Positions 15,613-24,495 are shown, counted from the stretch's first letter. The stretch is 28,604 bases of DNA from Gp13-AA77 sp036521995 (GCA_036521995.1 DATDGR010000235.1:1-28604); one strand, 5' to 3'. The notes: generated by a model not told the origin, from the sequence alone. Made by a program: numbers and translations.

Positions 15613-16179
15613 ATGAGAGCTTTTGTCGCCATCGAACTGTCGGAAAAAGTGCGGGCTGCGCTTGCTCGCGAACAATCGCGTTTGCAGGCGGTGTGCGGGC
15701 ACAACCCGGATATTCGCTGGACGCGGCCCGATGGCCTGCATCTAACCCTTAAATTCCTGGGCGAGATCCCTGCGGAACAGGTGCTGTACGTAACGGCGGC
15801 GCTCGAAGCCTTGGACCCGTTCGAAAAATTTGAGGTGGAGGTAAAGGGCTTCGGTTTCTTTCCCGATGCGCTTCACCCGCGCGTCTTCTGGGCGGGATTC
15901 GACGCGCCGGCCGCTCTCGCCCATCTCGGGCGGAGCGTGGAGACAGCTCTGGAGAAGCTGGGGTTCGCCCGCGAGGATCGCCCCTTCCGCCCCCACCTCA
16001 CGCTGGCCCGCTTTCGCACGCCGCGCGCGGAGCGCACGCTTGCGGCGGCCGTTGAAGAGATGGACTCCACAAGCTTCGGACGATTCGAGGTCCGCGAATT
16101 CTTTCTTTTCGAGAGCCATTTACTGACAGGCGGAGCCGAGTACCGGAAGGTGGCACGCTTCCCGGACGTCGATGACTGA
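15613..16179 (+). CDS. thpR: RNA 2',3'-cyclic phosphodiesterase ThpR
   Basis: The 188-residue product belongs to the 2H phosphoesterase (LigT/ThpR) family, which opens 2',3'-cyclic phosphates on RNA. The paired catalytic motifs are HLTL at residues 43-46 (GLHLTLKFLG) and HLTL at residues 128-131 (PHLTLARF). The N-terminus MRAFVAIELS and the length are typical. I chose ATG 15613 because it aligns with the usual family start; an upstream GTG at 15589 would add eight residues without a better ribosome-binding site. It lies 102 bp after cinA on the same strand and converges on the bacilliredoxin gene. Confidence 0.93.
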   Translation: MRAFVAIELSEKVRAALAREQSRLQAVCGHNPDIRWTRPDGLHLTLKFLGEIPAEQVLYVTAALEALDPFEKFEVEVKGFGFFPDALHPRVFWAGFDAPAALAHLGRSVETALEKLGFAREDRPFRPHLTLARFRTPRAERTLAAAVEEMDSTSFGRFEVREFFLFESHLLTGGAEYRKVARFPDVDD

Positions 16180-16238
16180 AGGATGGCATGGTTCGACTCG
16201 GAGTCCGGCAAGAGCGCTGCACGGCGGGGCGCTCAGTG

Positions 16239-16679
16239 CTACGACGTGGCGGCCGAAGTAACCGGAGCGCAGAACTGGTCGAAGGCGCGGATGAGGTCGT
16301 CAGCGATCGCATAGGAATCGCGGCCTTCGATGTCACGGCGCTCCAGCATGAACACCAGCTTGCCGTCGCGCAGCAGGGCGATGGACGGCGATGAGGGCGG
16401 GTAGCCGGTGAGGTAGCTGCGCGCCCGATCGGTGGCCTCGCGGTCCTGTCCGGCAAACACCGTGGTGAGGACTTCGGGGCGGGCGGCATGGTTGATCGCC
16501 TGGGCCACGGCCGGACGGGCTTTCCCGGCGGCGCAGCCGCAAATAGAATTCACCACCACCAGCGTGGTCCGGCGGCTGTCACCGAGGACGGAATCCACCT
16601 CTTCGGGCGTCCGCATCTCGCGGAAGCCGATGCTCGTCAACTCTTCGCGCATGGGCGCGACATATTCTTCGGGATACAT
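16239..16679 (-). CDS. BrxA/BrxB-type bacilliredoxin (DUF1094, YphP family)
   Basis: The 146-residue product starts MYPEEYVAPMREELTSIGF and contains the CGC active site at residues 47-49 (NSICGCAAGKARP), the hallmark of bacilliredoxins. In Firmicutes these thioredoxin-fold proteins remove bacillithiol from protein thiols. Whether this organism makes bacillithiol cannot be judged here, so a general thiol-disulfide role is equally possible. The ATG at 16679 has AGGAG 8 nt upstream, which decides against the upstream ATG at 16745. It is divergent from ftsY and convergent with thpR. Confidence 0.92.
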   Translation of the reverse strand: MYPEEYVAPMREELTSIGFREMRTPEEVDSVLGDSRRTTLVVVNSICGCAAGKARPAVAQAINHAARPEVLTTVFAGQDREATDRARSYLTGYPPSSPSIALLRDGKLVFMLERRDIEGRDSYAIADDLIRAFDQFCAPVTSAATS

Positions 16680-16781
16680 ACTAGCGCTCCTGGGCTTGAT
16701 GGATTGAGCGGACAGAATCGAGAATTCGCTCTTGTGATCGTTCATCGTCTGATTCCAGTTCGCGAGAACGGGCTCAAGTTG

Positions 16782-16787
16782 AGTATA
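16782..16787 (-). promoter_or_regulatory. Candidate -10 of the bacilliredoxin gene
   Basis: On the minus strand the sequence reads GCTATACTCA, a good extended-type -10 (TATACT). A weak -35 (TTCCGC) lies 16 nt upstream. Transcription would begin near 16775, leaving a leader of about 95 nt. A similar GGCTATACTG stands before the aldehyde dehydrogenase gene. Confidence 0.35.
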
Positions 16788-16854
16788 GCATGGGCTATTT
16801 CTTGCGGAATGCTATTCACAAACCCTTTCCCGGCCAGCGTTTCGTTCTTCGGGC

Positions 16855-16860
16855 TACAAT
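16855..16860 (+). promoter_or_regulatory. ftsY: Candidate -10 of ftsY, very close to the ATG
   Basis: TACAAT lies 8 nt before the ftsY start codon, so transcription from it would start about at the ATG and give an almost leaderless mRNA. An AAAGG at 16861-16865 is only 3 nt from the ATG, too close for a normal Shine-Dalgarno sequence. No clear -35 is visible. Confidence 0.3.
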
Positions 16861-16868
16861 AAAGGCCT

Positions 16869-17849
16869 ATGGCCTTCAGTTTGTTCGGCACGGGCGAAAA
16901 GAAGACGGGCTTCTTCGACCGCCTCAAGCAGGCGGTGTCTTCCACTAAGGCGCAGATTGTTGAGAAGATCGAGGCCATCACTGAGGGCCGCGAGACCATC
17001 GACGAATCGGCGCTTGATGAGCTGGAAGTTGCTCTGATCCAGGCTGACCTGGGTGTGAAGACCGCAAGCGAGATCATGGACCGGCTCCGCGACCGGTTGC
17101 GGAAACGCGAGATCCGTGCCGCCGCGGACCTGAGACCGGCGATCGAGGAAGAGATCTTCACAATCCTTGAGAGTCCCAACGGGCGTGAACCTTCCGCAGG
17201 TCGCCGCCCTGCGGCGCAGAAGCCGCCTGCCGGATCACCCGAAGTGATCTTCATGGTGGGGGTCAACGGCGTCGGCAAGACCACCACTATCGCCAAGCTC
17301 GCGCGATATTACCTCGACCGGAACGCGCGTCCCCTGTTGGCTGCTGCGGATACGTTCCGCGCCGCGGCCGGCGAACAGCTCGAGATCTGGGCGGACCGCC
17401 TGGGCGTGGAGATCGTGGGACTGAAGTCGGGCTCAGACCCCGCTGCTGTGCTGTACGACGCCGTGGCCAAGGCCAAGAAAGGCAAGGAAAGCCCGGTGAT
17501 CGTGGATACCGCCGGCCGCTTGCACACCAAATATAATCTGATGGCCGAGCTCGAAAAGATGTGCCGCATCGCCGGCCGCGAGGTGCCCGGCGCGCCTCAC
17601 CAAGTGCTCCTGGTGATCGACGCCACCACCGGCCAGAATGGACTCCAGCAGGCCCGGCAGTTCACGGAAAAGGCCGGAGTGACCGGGATCGTGCTTACCA
17701 AGCTCGACGGCACCGCTAAAGGCGGCATCGTGGTCGCGATCGCTCATGAGCTCGACCTGCCCATCCAGTTCGTGGGTGTGGGCGAGAAAATGGAAGACCT
17801 GCTGCCCTTTAGCACCCGTGAATTTGTGGCCTCCATCTTTGAGGTCTAA
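16869..17849 (+). CDS. ftsY: Signal recognition particle receptor FtsY
   Basis: FtsY is the membrane-associated GTPase that docks signal-recognition-particle-bound ribosomes at the translocon. The 326-residue protein has a short N-terminal amphipathic stretch (SLFGTGEKKTGFFDRLKQAV), a helical N domain to about residue 100, and a Pro-rich linker. The G domain has the P-loop GVNGVGKTT at residues 131-139, DTFRAAAGEQL near 160, DTAGR near 214 and TKLDGTAKGG. It lacks the long acidic A domain of the E. coli protein, as do many bacterial homologues. It is a single gene divergent from the bacilliredoxin, and no ffh gene is nearby. Confidence 0.96.
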   Translation: MAFSLFGTGEKKTGFFDRLKQAVSSTKAQIVEKIEAITEGRETIDESALDELEVALIQADLGVKTASEIMDRLRDRLRKREIRAAADLRPAIEEEIFTILESPNGREPSAGRRPAAQKPPAGSPEVIFMVGVNGVGKTTTIAKLARYYLDRNARPLLAAADTFRAAAGEQLEIWADRLGVEIVGLKSGSDPAAVLYDAVAKAKKGKESPVIVDTAGRLHTKYNLMAELEKMCRIAGREVPGAPHQVLLVIDATTGQNGLQQARQFTEKAGVTGIVLTKLDGTAKGGIVVAIAHELDLPIQFVGVGEKMEDLLPFSTREFVASIFEV

Positions 17850-17977
17850 GCCTGGGTTTAGCCAACAGACGGCCTCTCCACGTAAGCGGTGCTCCCCTTA
17901 AATCCTCCGGCGACCGAAGCCTCAGCTCTGCTAATGAAACACTTGCCAGCTGCCGATGGTATTCCCCGGAGTCCGGT

Positions 17978-20900
17978 GTGACGGCGAACCTTCGTCTCTA
18001 CTCTCGGGGTCTCGACCCATCGCCCTTGCGGCCAACCGCGGGCCTGTATCTATTTTTCCTGCTGACTCTTACGGTGGCAGCCGCCGGGAGCCAGAGTACG
18101 CCGTTGTCGCCCCTGCCAACTCTGACCAGCTCTGAACAGATCCGGGAACTCACGCCTGACCAGGCCAATCGCGGCTATCCCGTCCACCTGAAAGGCGTTG
18201 TCACTTACAATCGGCTCGACCTGCTGGACTTCTACATCCAGGATTCAACGGGCGGCATCTATGTCAACGACCCCAAACAGAGCGTCCCCTTCAAGCCGGG
18301 ACAACTCCTTGACATCGTCGGCGTCACTGAAGATCCGGACTTCGCGCCCCAGATTGGCAAACCGAGATATCGCGTCATCGGCCAAGCACCTCTGCCTGAA
18401 CCTCGCAAGGAAAGTCTTGACGCCCTGAGGTCAACCCGAAACGACAGCCAGTGGGTGGAGTTCGAAGGCGTTGTACAAGGCGCGGTCGAGGATCATGGCC
18501 ACCTTACGCTTGATGTCGAGCGGGGCGGCCGCCTGGAAGTTTCCATCCAGGATCCTGCAGGCTTGGACCCCGCCCACCTGATTGATGCAAGCGTCCGGGT
18601 GCAAGGAGTCTGTGCGACTACCTTCAACAGCCGTAATCAGTTAATCGGCGTCCGTCTCGATGTGCCGAGTTCCATCCAATTGAGCGTTATCGAACCTCCC
18701 CCGGCTGATCCCTTTGACATTCCGATCCGCCCCATCAGCAGTTTGATGGTCTTTACAGCGCAGGACGCCTCCGAGCATCGGGTCCGTGTGCAGGGTACAG
18801 TCACGCTGTGGCGTCGCAAAGGCTTCTTTGTCCAGGAAGGTGGCCAAGGGATCTTCATCCCAAAGGTTCCGCCGGGTCTGCTTAAACCCGGTGATCGCGT
18901 TGATGTGGTTGGTTTTGCAGACGTCGGCGATTACACGCCGGTCCTGCAGCACGCCATCTGGCGGCGCATCGGCTCTGCGGCGCTGCCTGAACCTGTAAAC
19001 GTGGCCGCCAAGCAGGCATTAGAGGGTGGATTTGATACCTTGCGGGTAAGTCTTGATGCCACACTGCGTGATGAAAAGCGTAGCGAGACCGACCGAATGC
19101 TCGTGCTGCAAGACGGGGATGTGCTATTCGAGGCTCGAATTGAAGAATCCCTGGTGGCCAAGAACTGGCCCACAGTGCCGCCGGGCAGCCGCCTGCGGCT
19201 CACAGGGGTGTGCTCGGTCAATGTGGACCGGGACCGCATACCCGACGGTTTTAGCATTCTTCTGCGCTCATCCGCAGACGTTAATGTGCTTGCTAAACCC
19301 CCTTGGTGGGCTTCCCGTAACACACTGATTGTACTGGCAATGCTCGCAGGGCTGATGCTTACAGTGCTGGCCTGGGTAGCCGTGCTGCGGCGGCGAGTGC
19401 GCGGTCAAACCGAAATCATCCGGCAGCGGCTCGAAAACGAAGCGGCTCTGGAAAAACGATTCCAGTATGTAGCTCGCGCAACGAACGATACCATTTGGGA
19501 CTGGGACCTGCTGACTGAGACCACGGCGTGGAGTGACGGCATTCGAACCACCTTCAAGTATGGGGCCGAGCAGGTGGGCGTGAATGCCGCTTGGCGGTAT
19601 AACCAGATCCATCCTAATGATATTGAAAGAGTTAAAGGCACCATACAATTCGCCATTGCAAGCGGCGAGGAGAACTGGACGGCCGCATACCGGTTCCGGC
19701 GCGGCGACGGCGAGTACGCATACGTTCTGGATCGGGGATACGTCATGCACGACGCATCCGCAGCGCCGGTCCGAATGGTCGGCGCCATGATGGATATTAC
19801 GGCCCAGAAGCAGGCCGAGGACCAACTTGCCCGGGAAAGAAACCTCCTTCGGACGTTGATCGATAATGCCCCGGATTACGTCTACGTGAAGGATACCGAA
19901 GGCAGGCTCCTGGTCGCCAACGCCGCGCTCGCAAACCTCCTGGGGACAGAGGTCGACCAGCTCCTCGGAAAGACAGATTTCGACTGTTATCCGAGGGAAT
20001 TGGCGCAGTCCTTCTGGCGCGATGATCAACAGGTCATGAGCTCGGGACAAGCCTTGGTCAACCGGGAGGAATCCAACCTGGATTCTCGAGGCAACTCTAA
20101 CTGGGTTCTAACCACAAAGGTGCCATTACGGGACCGGCGCGGAAGGGTGGTTGGCCTGGTCGGCGTGGGCCGAGACATCACCAAGCGCAAGCAGGGCGAG
20201 CAGGCGCTGCAGAGAGCCAAGGAAGCGGCGGAAGCGGCGAGCCGCGCCAAGAGCGAATTTCTGGCCAATATGAGCCATGAGATCCGCACGCCGATGAACG
20301 GTATCCAGGGCATGGTTGAGCTGGCACTGGACACCGTGCTTAGTCCGGAACAACGGCAGTTTCTGGAAGCGGTGAAACTGTCGGCAGACTCGCTGCTAAC
20401 GGTCATTAACGACATCCTAGACTTCTCCAAGATCGAAGCTGGGAAGTTGGACCTCTCTCCCGTGGAATTCGACCTGCGCAGCAGCCTGGACGAGGCCTTG
20501 GAACTTCTGGTGGTGCAGGCTCGCCAGAAGGGGTTGAAGCTCACTTGTGAAATTGACGACCGGGTACCAACCAAGGTGATAGGAGATCCCATCCGCCTGA
20601 GACAGATCGTCATTAACCTTGTGGGAAACGCGGTGAAGTTCACCGAGTGGGGAGAAGTGGCTCTGGAGGTCGCCCGCGAGACACAGCACGAGAGCGATTC
20701 CACGCTGCACTTTGTGGTGCGTGACACCGGCATCGGCATCGCTCCATCGAAGCGCAAAGTGATCTTCGAGGCTTTTGCTCAGGCGGATGGCTCGACCACG
20801 CGCAAGTTCGGCGGGACAGGCCTGGGCCTCACGATTTCTTCACGTTTGGTGGAGATGATGGGTGGGCAGCTGTGGGTCGAGAGTGAAGAGGAGCAGGGCA

Positions 20901-21565
20901 GCCGCTTTCATTTCACCGCTCGCCTTGGGTTTCCGCAGGTGGCGGCGGATTTGGCAGAATCGCAAGACCCGGAACTGAGTGCTCCCCATGCCCAACCGCA
21001 TTTCTCTCGCAAGGAGCGACCTATGGCGCGCATTCTGTTGGCCGAAGACAACCCCGTTAACCAGACTCTTACCGTGCGGTTACTCGAGAAGGGAGGTCAC
21101 GCCGTGACCGTGGCTAAGGACGGCCGCGAGGCGCTGGCAGCTTTGGAAAAACAATCGTTCGATCTGGTGCTGATGGATATTCAGATGCCGGAGATGGATG
21201 GCTTTGAAGCCACCGCTGCCATCCGCGAACGTGAGAAGGAAACGGGGGATCGCCTTCCCGTGATTGCCATGACGGCCCATGCGATGAAGGGCGATCAAGA
21301 GCGATGTCTGGCGGCTGGAATGGACGCCTACCTATCAAAGCCGATCCGTAGCGACGAGATGTTTGCAGTGATCGAAAGCCAGCTGATGCAAAGGTCGAGG
21401 CGTGACGACCATGATGACAGGCTCGTTAGCCTCCGTGACCTGGAGTCCCGCGGGACCGGCTCAGCCTTTGGGGGTGACGGCGGCAAACGTCCACTGCCAG
21501 AGGCGGTTCAAACCACGCAGGCGCTACGTGCCCAGGACGCGGCCTCGATTTTTAGTCATCGGTGA
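17978..21565 (+). CDS. Hybrid sensor histidine kinase/response regulator with OB-fold-like periplasmic region
   Basis: The 1195-residue membrane kinase has, in order: an N-terminal signal or anchor segment (about residues 24-40), a large periplasmic region (about 50-440), a transmembrane helix (about 447-469), PAS domains at about 495-612 and 623-745, HisKA with phospho-acceptor His767 (ANMSHEIRTPMNG), HATPase (about 867-985, IVINLVGNAVKF), and a receiver with Asp1067 (LVLMDIQMPEMDG). The periplasmic region holds at least three, perhaps four, OB-fold-like repeats of the form VHLKGVVTY...FYIQDSTGGIYV. No ligand is evident. No HPt domain follows the receiver, and the last 60 residues are unassigned. 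GTG 17978 with CGGAG upstream is the likely start. The 3' end overlaps the convergent gene by 14 bp, and no dedicated target gene is adjacent. Confidence 0.92.
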   Translation: MTANLRLYSRGLDPSPLRPTAGLYLFFLLTLTVAAAGSQSTPLSPLPTLTSSEQIRELTPDQANRGYPVHLKGVVTYNRLDLLDFYIQDSTGGIYVNDPKQSVPFKPGQLLDIVGVTEDPDFAPQIGKPRYRVIGQAPLPEPRKESLDALRSTRNDSQWVEFEGVVQGAVEDHGHLTLDVERGGRLEVSIQDPAGLDPAHLIDASVRVQGVCATTFNSRNQLIGVRLDVPSSIQLSVIEPPPADPFDIPIRPISSLMVFTAQDASEHRVRVQGTVTLWRRKGFFVQEGGQGIFIPKVPPGLLKPGDRVDVVGFADVGDYTPVLQHAIWRRIGSAALPEPVNVAAKQALEGGFDTLRVSLDATLRDEKRSETDRMLVLQDGDVLFEARIEESLVAKNWPTVPPGSRLRLTGVCSVNVDRDRIPDGFSILLRSSADVNVLAKPPWWASRNTLIVLAMLAGLMLTVLAWVAVLRRRVRGQTEIIRQRLENEAALEKRFQYVARATNDTIWDWDLLTETTAWSDGIRTTFKYGAEQVGVNAAWRYNQIHPNDIERVKGTIQFAIASGEENWTAAYRFRRGDGEYAYVLDRGYVMHDASAAPVRMVGAMMDITAQKQAEDQLARERNLLRTLIDNAPDYVYVKDTEGRLLVANAALANLLGTEVDQLLGKTDFDCYPRELAQSFWRDDQQVMSSGQALVNREESNLDSRGNSNWVLTTKVPLRDRRGRVVGLVGVGRDITKRKQGEQALQRAKEAAEAASRAKSEFLANMSHEIRTPMNGIQGMVELALDTVLSPEQRQFLEAVKLSADSLLTVINDILDFSKIEAGKLDLSPVEFDLRSSLDEALELLVVQARQKGLKLTCEIDDRVPTKVIGDPIRLRQIVINLVGNAVKFTEWGEVALEVARETQHESDSTLHFVVRDTGIGIAPSKRKVIFEAFAQADGSTTRKFGGTGLGLTISSRLVEMMGGQLWVESEEEQGSRFHFTARLGFPQVAADLAESQDPELSAPHAQPHFSRKERPMARILLAEDNPVNQTLTVRLLEKGGHAVTVAKDGREALAALEKQSFDLVLMDIQMPEMDGFEATAAIREREKETGDRLPVIAMTAHAMKGDQERCLAAGMDAYLSKPIRSDEMFAVIESQLMQRSRRDDHDDRLVSLRDLESRGTGSAFGGDGGKRPLPEAVQTTQALRAQDAASIFSHR

Positions 21566-21908
21566 CCGGACCCGTGAATGAGGCCTCAACGTAGCGCAAG
21601 ACCGTGTGATTCGTGACCGAGCTGAACCAGCGCTGCCGAAACTCCGCTCCTTCAGCAGACATGAGCCATTGTCGAAAGCGGTCGGCGTGCTCCTGGTCCG
21701 GCCAGAAAGCTTCATTCAGGTACTTCGGCCGCCGTTCCGGCTTGCCCCGATCGTAGTCGCCGTGGATTCCGTCCACAAACAGCCACGTCTTCCGCTCCAG
21801 GCATCCGAATCGTTTAGTGGCTTCGTCCAGGCGGCTGTCGAGCCACTCAATGAACGAACTCTCGACAATTCCAGGCTTCACATCAAAGGCGTGAATGACT
21901 CGCAGCAT
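21552..21908 (-). CDS. Hypothetical small protein, possibly of a dimeric alpha-beta-barrel fold
   Basis: The 118-residue product (MLRVIHAFDVKPGIVES...) is not one I can assign. The pattern of an opening beta strand, an amphipathic helix (SFIEWLDSRLDEATKRFG), strands, then WPDQEHADRFRQWLMS and a final VLRYVEASF recalls ferredoxin-like dimeric alpha-beta-barrel proteins such as small monooxygenase-like families; this is inference. The ATG at 21908 is preferred because GAGG lies 8 nt upstream; ATG 21941 would add 11 residues without such a site. Its last 14 bp overlap the convergent kinase gene. Coherent amphipathic pattern and a ribosome-binding site support a real gene. Confidence 0.65.
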   Translation of the reverse strand: MLRVIHAFDVKPGIVESSFIEWLDSRLDEATKRFGCLERKTWLFVDGIHGDYDRGKPERRPKYLNEAFWPDQEHADRFRQWLMSAEGAEFRQRWFSSVTNHTVLRYVEASFTGPVTDD

Positions 21909-22172
21909 CTCAGGTACCTCGAATTCATGGAGAGGCAGCATGCTAGCGCAACCGGACTCGGGATTTCAATAGGGTGAGGCTCAGCTAACGGAGTGGCCCG
22001 GCTGGGCTCGAAAACTACTTGAGAAGCCGGCCTCAAGCATGGCAAGATACTGGCTTGCGTGAAGGGAAGATCGCGTCGCGGCTTTCGGAAGGCTCTGACA
22101 AGAAGGGTTTGGAAAGACTCAGAAACAGAAAGGCCCAGCGAATTCGGAATCTCTTTTGGGGGAGAGTTAACG

Positions 22173-22751
22173 ATGAGGCTCGGTCATAACGGCTCTTTGA
22201 TCCTGGCCTTGACGGTGTTGTTCGCAAGCTCGTCGGGGCTCTTGGCGGCTTCGCGCACGCCGTATAGCCACCACACTCACCATGCGCAGGCCGCCGCCAC
22301 CACTTCTCATCACCACGGCTCTTCGACCGCGCACAAGACGGGCGCGCACAAATCCGCCTCCCACCATTCGAATGTCCATACGCGGCTGGCGCAGATGCAG
22401 ATCGACCCCACGCGCGTGGAAAACATCCAGCAGGCGCTGACGGGTGCAGGCATTTTTCACGGTGCTCCCACTGGCCGCTGGGACGCTGAGACGCGTGAGG
22501 CGATGTCCCGGTTCCAGGCGGCCAACGGATTCGGCGCGACCGGCCTCCCGGACGCCAAATCGCTGATGAAACTCGGGCTCGGACCCCATCCTCTGCCTGT
22601 GGAGCTGGACAAGACCCCGTCCACATCCCAGAACCCCGAACCGGCGCCGGAAGGGCCTGCGCATCGTGACCAAGCCCTTTCAACCACGGTGGGAGAGGCC
22701 CAGAGGCCGGCCGCGAATCCCGGCCCTTCCGACCCGCCTGACAAGCACTAA
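22173..22751 (+). CDS. Secreted peptidoglycan-binding protein with His-rich linker
   Basis: The 192-residue product has a signal peptide (about residues 1-26, ending LLAAS). A His/Ala/Ser-rich segment follows with 12 histidines between residues 33 and 69. A PG_binding_1 domain spans about 80-136 (VENIQQALTGAGIFHGAPTGRWDAETREAMSRFQAANG). The tail is Pro-rich and disordered. It probably binds cell-wall peptidoglycan without a catalytic domain. The His-rich stretch could bind metal ions, which is a guess from composition. The ATG at 22173 follows a strong GGGGGAGAG. It converges on the aldehyde dehydrogenase gene with only 4 nt between stop codons and no hairpin there. Confidence 0.88.
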   Translation: MRLGHNGSLILALTVLFASSSGLLAASRTPYSHHTHHAQAAATTSHHHGSSTAHKTGAHKSASHHSNVHTRLAQMQIDPTRVENIQQALTGAGIFHGAPTGRWDAETREAMSRFQAANGFGATGLPDAKSLMKLGLGPHPLPVELDKTPSTSQNPEPAPEGPAHRDQALSTTVGEAQRPAANPGPSDPPDKH

Positions 22752-22755
22752 GACC

Positions 22756-24249
22756 CTACTGATTGTCAATCTGAGCCCTTTGCAGCCGATCGCTGTAATC
22801 GATATAGAGCGTCTTCCACTCGGAATAGAAGTCGAGCGCGGCGACCGAGGCCTCGCGATGGCCGTTGCCGGTCTGCTTGACGCCGCCGAAGGGCAGATGA
22901 GTCTCGGCGCCGATGGTGGGAGCATTGACGTAGACGATCCCGGTTTCGAGATCCCGCATTGCCTGGAAGGCCCTATTGACGTCGCGCGTGTAAATGGCCG
23001 AGGAAAGGCCGTAGACCACGTCGTTCGCCACCTCCAAGGCCTGCTCGAAGTCGTCGACGGGAATCACCGAGACCACAGGTCCGAAAATCTCTTCCTGAAT
23101 GATGCGCATCTTCGGATGGCAGTCGCCGAAAACGGTCGGAGCGTAAAAGCTGCCCTTGTCGTAGTCGCCGCCGGTCAATCGCTGACCCCCAGTGAGGAGC
23201 TTGGCCCCCTCGTTGCTTCCGATTTCGACGTATTCATGGACGGTTTGCAGTTGCTTCTCGGTGATGAGCGGGCCCACCTGCACCGCGCGATCAAGGCCGT
23301 TGCCGACGTGCAGGGCGCGCGCTCGTTCCGCCAGAACCTCGCTGAACTGCTGATAGACCTCCTTGTGCACGACGATGCGGCTCGTGGCCGTGCAGCGTTG
23401 GCCCGTGGTGCCGAAGCTGCCCCAGACCGCGCCTTCCAGCGCTAGCTCGAGGTTGGCGTCGTCCATCACAATCATGGCATTCTTGCCGCCCATCTCGAGG
23501 CAGACGCGCTTGAAGCTGGAGGCGCAGGCCTTCGAGACCGTGCGGCCTACTTCGGTGGATCCCGTGAAGGAAACGGCACGAACGTCGGCATGGTCGACGA
23601 TGGGCGCGCCCACTTCGCGGCCGTAGCCAGCCACCAGGTTCACCACTCCGCGGGGGATGCCGGCCTCTTCGAGGATGCCCACCAGGTTGTAAGTGGAAAG
23701 CGGCGTATCTTGAGCAGGCTTAATCACCACCGTGTTACCGCAGATGAGCGCCGGCATCATCTTCCAGGAAGGGATCGCCATGGGGAAGTTCCAGGGTGTG
23801 ATCAGGCCGCAGACCCCGAGTGGGCTGCGGACCGTCATGGCGAACTTGTTGGCCAGCTCCGAGGGCGTCGTCTGCCCGAACTGGCGCCGGCCCTCGCCGG
23901 CCATATAGAAGGTCATGTCGATGGCTTCCTGCACATCGCCGCGGGTCTCGGCCAGCACCTTGCCCATCTCGGCCGTCATCTGTTCAGCAAACACTTCTCT
24001 GCGCTCGAGCAGCAGACGGGCGGCCCGAAAAAGGATCTCAGCGCGCTTCGGAGCGGGGAACAGCCGCCAGCACTTGTAGGCATCGCGCGCCGCCGCCACG
24101 GCGCGATTCACGTCCTCGAGCGTCGAATGCGGGAAGAGCCCGATCAATTCGTCCCGGTTGGCGGGATTCAGGTTTTCGAATGACTCGTGGCTGACCGATT
24201 CCACCCACTCTCCGTTAATGAAGTTCTTGTAGACCTTCGGGGGCGCCAT
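22756..24249 (-). CDS. NAD(P)-dependent aldehyde dehydrogenase
   Basis: The 497-residue enzyme belongs to the aldehyde dehydrogenase superfamily and oxidises an aldehyde to the acid with NAD(P). Key residues are in place: Asn154 (TPWNFP), Glu252 (LEMGGKN) and catalytic Cys286 (GQRCTATS), with the cofactor turn FTGSTEVG near residue 228. The end LPFGGVKQTGNGHREAS resembles ketoglutarate-semialdehyde and antiquitin-like groups, but the substrate cannot be fixed from sequence. AGGAGG lies 8 nt before the ATG at 24249, which rules out the longer frame starting at 24297. It stands alone and is divergent from the methyltransferase/reductase fusion gene. Confidence 0.94.
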   Translation of the reverse strand: MAPPKVYKNFINGEWVESVSHESFENLNPANRDELIGLFPHSTLEDVNRAVAAARDAYKCWRLFPAPKRAEILFRAARLLLERREVFAEQMTAEMGKVLAETRGDVQEAIDMTFYMAGEGRRQFGQTTPSELANKFAMTVRSPLGVCGLITPWNFPMAIPSWKMMPALICGNTVVIKPAQDTPLSTYNLVGILEEAGIPRGVVNLVAGYGREVGAPIVDHADVRAVSFTGSTEVGRTVSKACASSFKRVCLEMGGKNAMIVMDDANLELALEGAVWGSFGTTGQRCTATSRIVVHKEVYQQFSEVLAERARALHVGNGLDRAVQVGPLITEKQLQTVHEYVEIGSNEGAKLLTGGQRLTGGDYDKGSFYAPTVFGDCHPKMRIIQEEIFGPVVSVIPVDDFEQALEVANDVVYGLSSAIYTRDVNRAFQAMRDLETGIVYVNAPTIGAETHLPFGGVKQTGNGHREASVAALDFYSEWKTLYIDYSDRLQRAQIDNQ

Positions 24250-24358
24250 ACCACATTCCTCCTGGGTTCGGGCGGACAAAGCCGCGCTGGCCATCACGCC
24301 GGATGAGTTCCGGTGAGTTGCGGCCAGCTCCGTGGTGTCCCTCAGCTTGGCCGCCCTC

Positions 24359-24364
24359 AGTATA
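24359..24364 (-). promoter_or_regulatory. Candidate -10 of the aldehyde dehydrogenase gene
   Basis: On the minus strand this is GGCTATACTG, about 110 nt before the start codon. No clear -35 is seen. It resembles the candidate -10 of the bacilliredoxin gene. Confidence 0.25.
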
Positions 24365-24495
24365 GCCGATGTGGGGGATCACCAGGGATTACCAAGGGAA
24401 GCCCGGGCGCGAGGATCAGCCCAGCGATCTCGTGCTAAACTAACAGATTAGAGGCTCCAGTTGATGGTGGGCCCCCGTGCGTTCCCTAAACTGAC

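Noticed and set aside
24250..24495. SAM or cobalamin riboswitch before the methionine-synthesis fusion gene
   Set aside because: I looked for the expected paired stems and conserved core and saw none; the region is short and shared with a divergent promoter.
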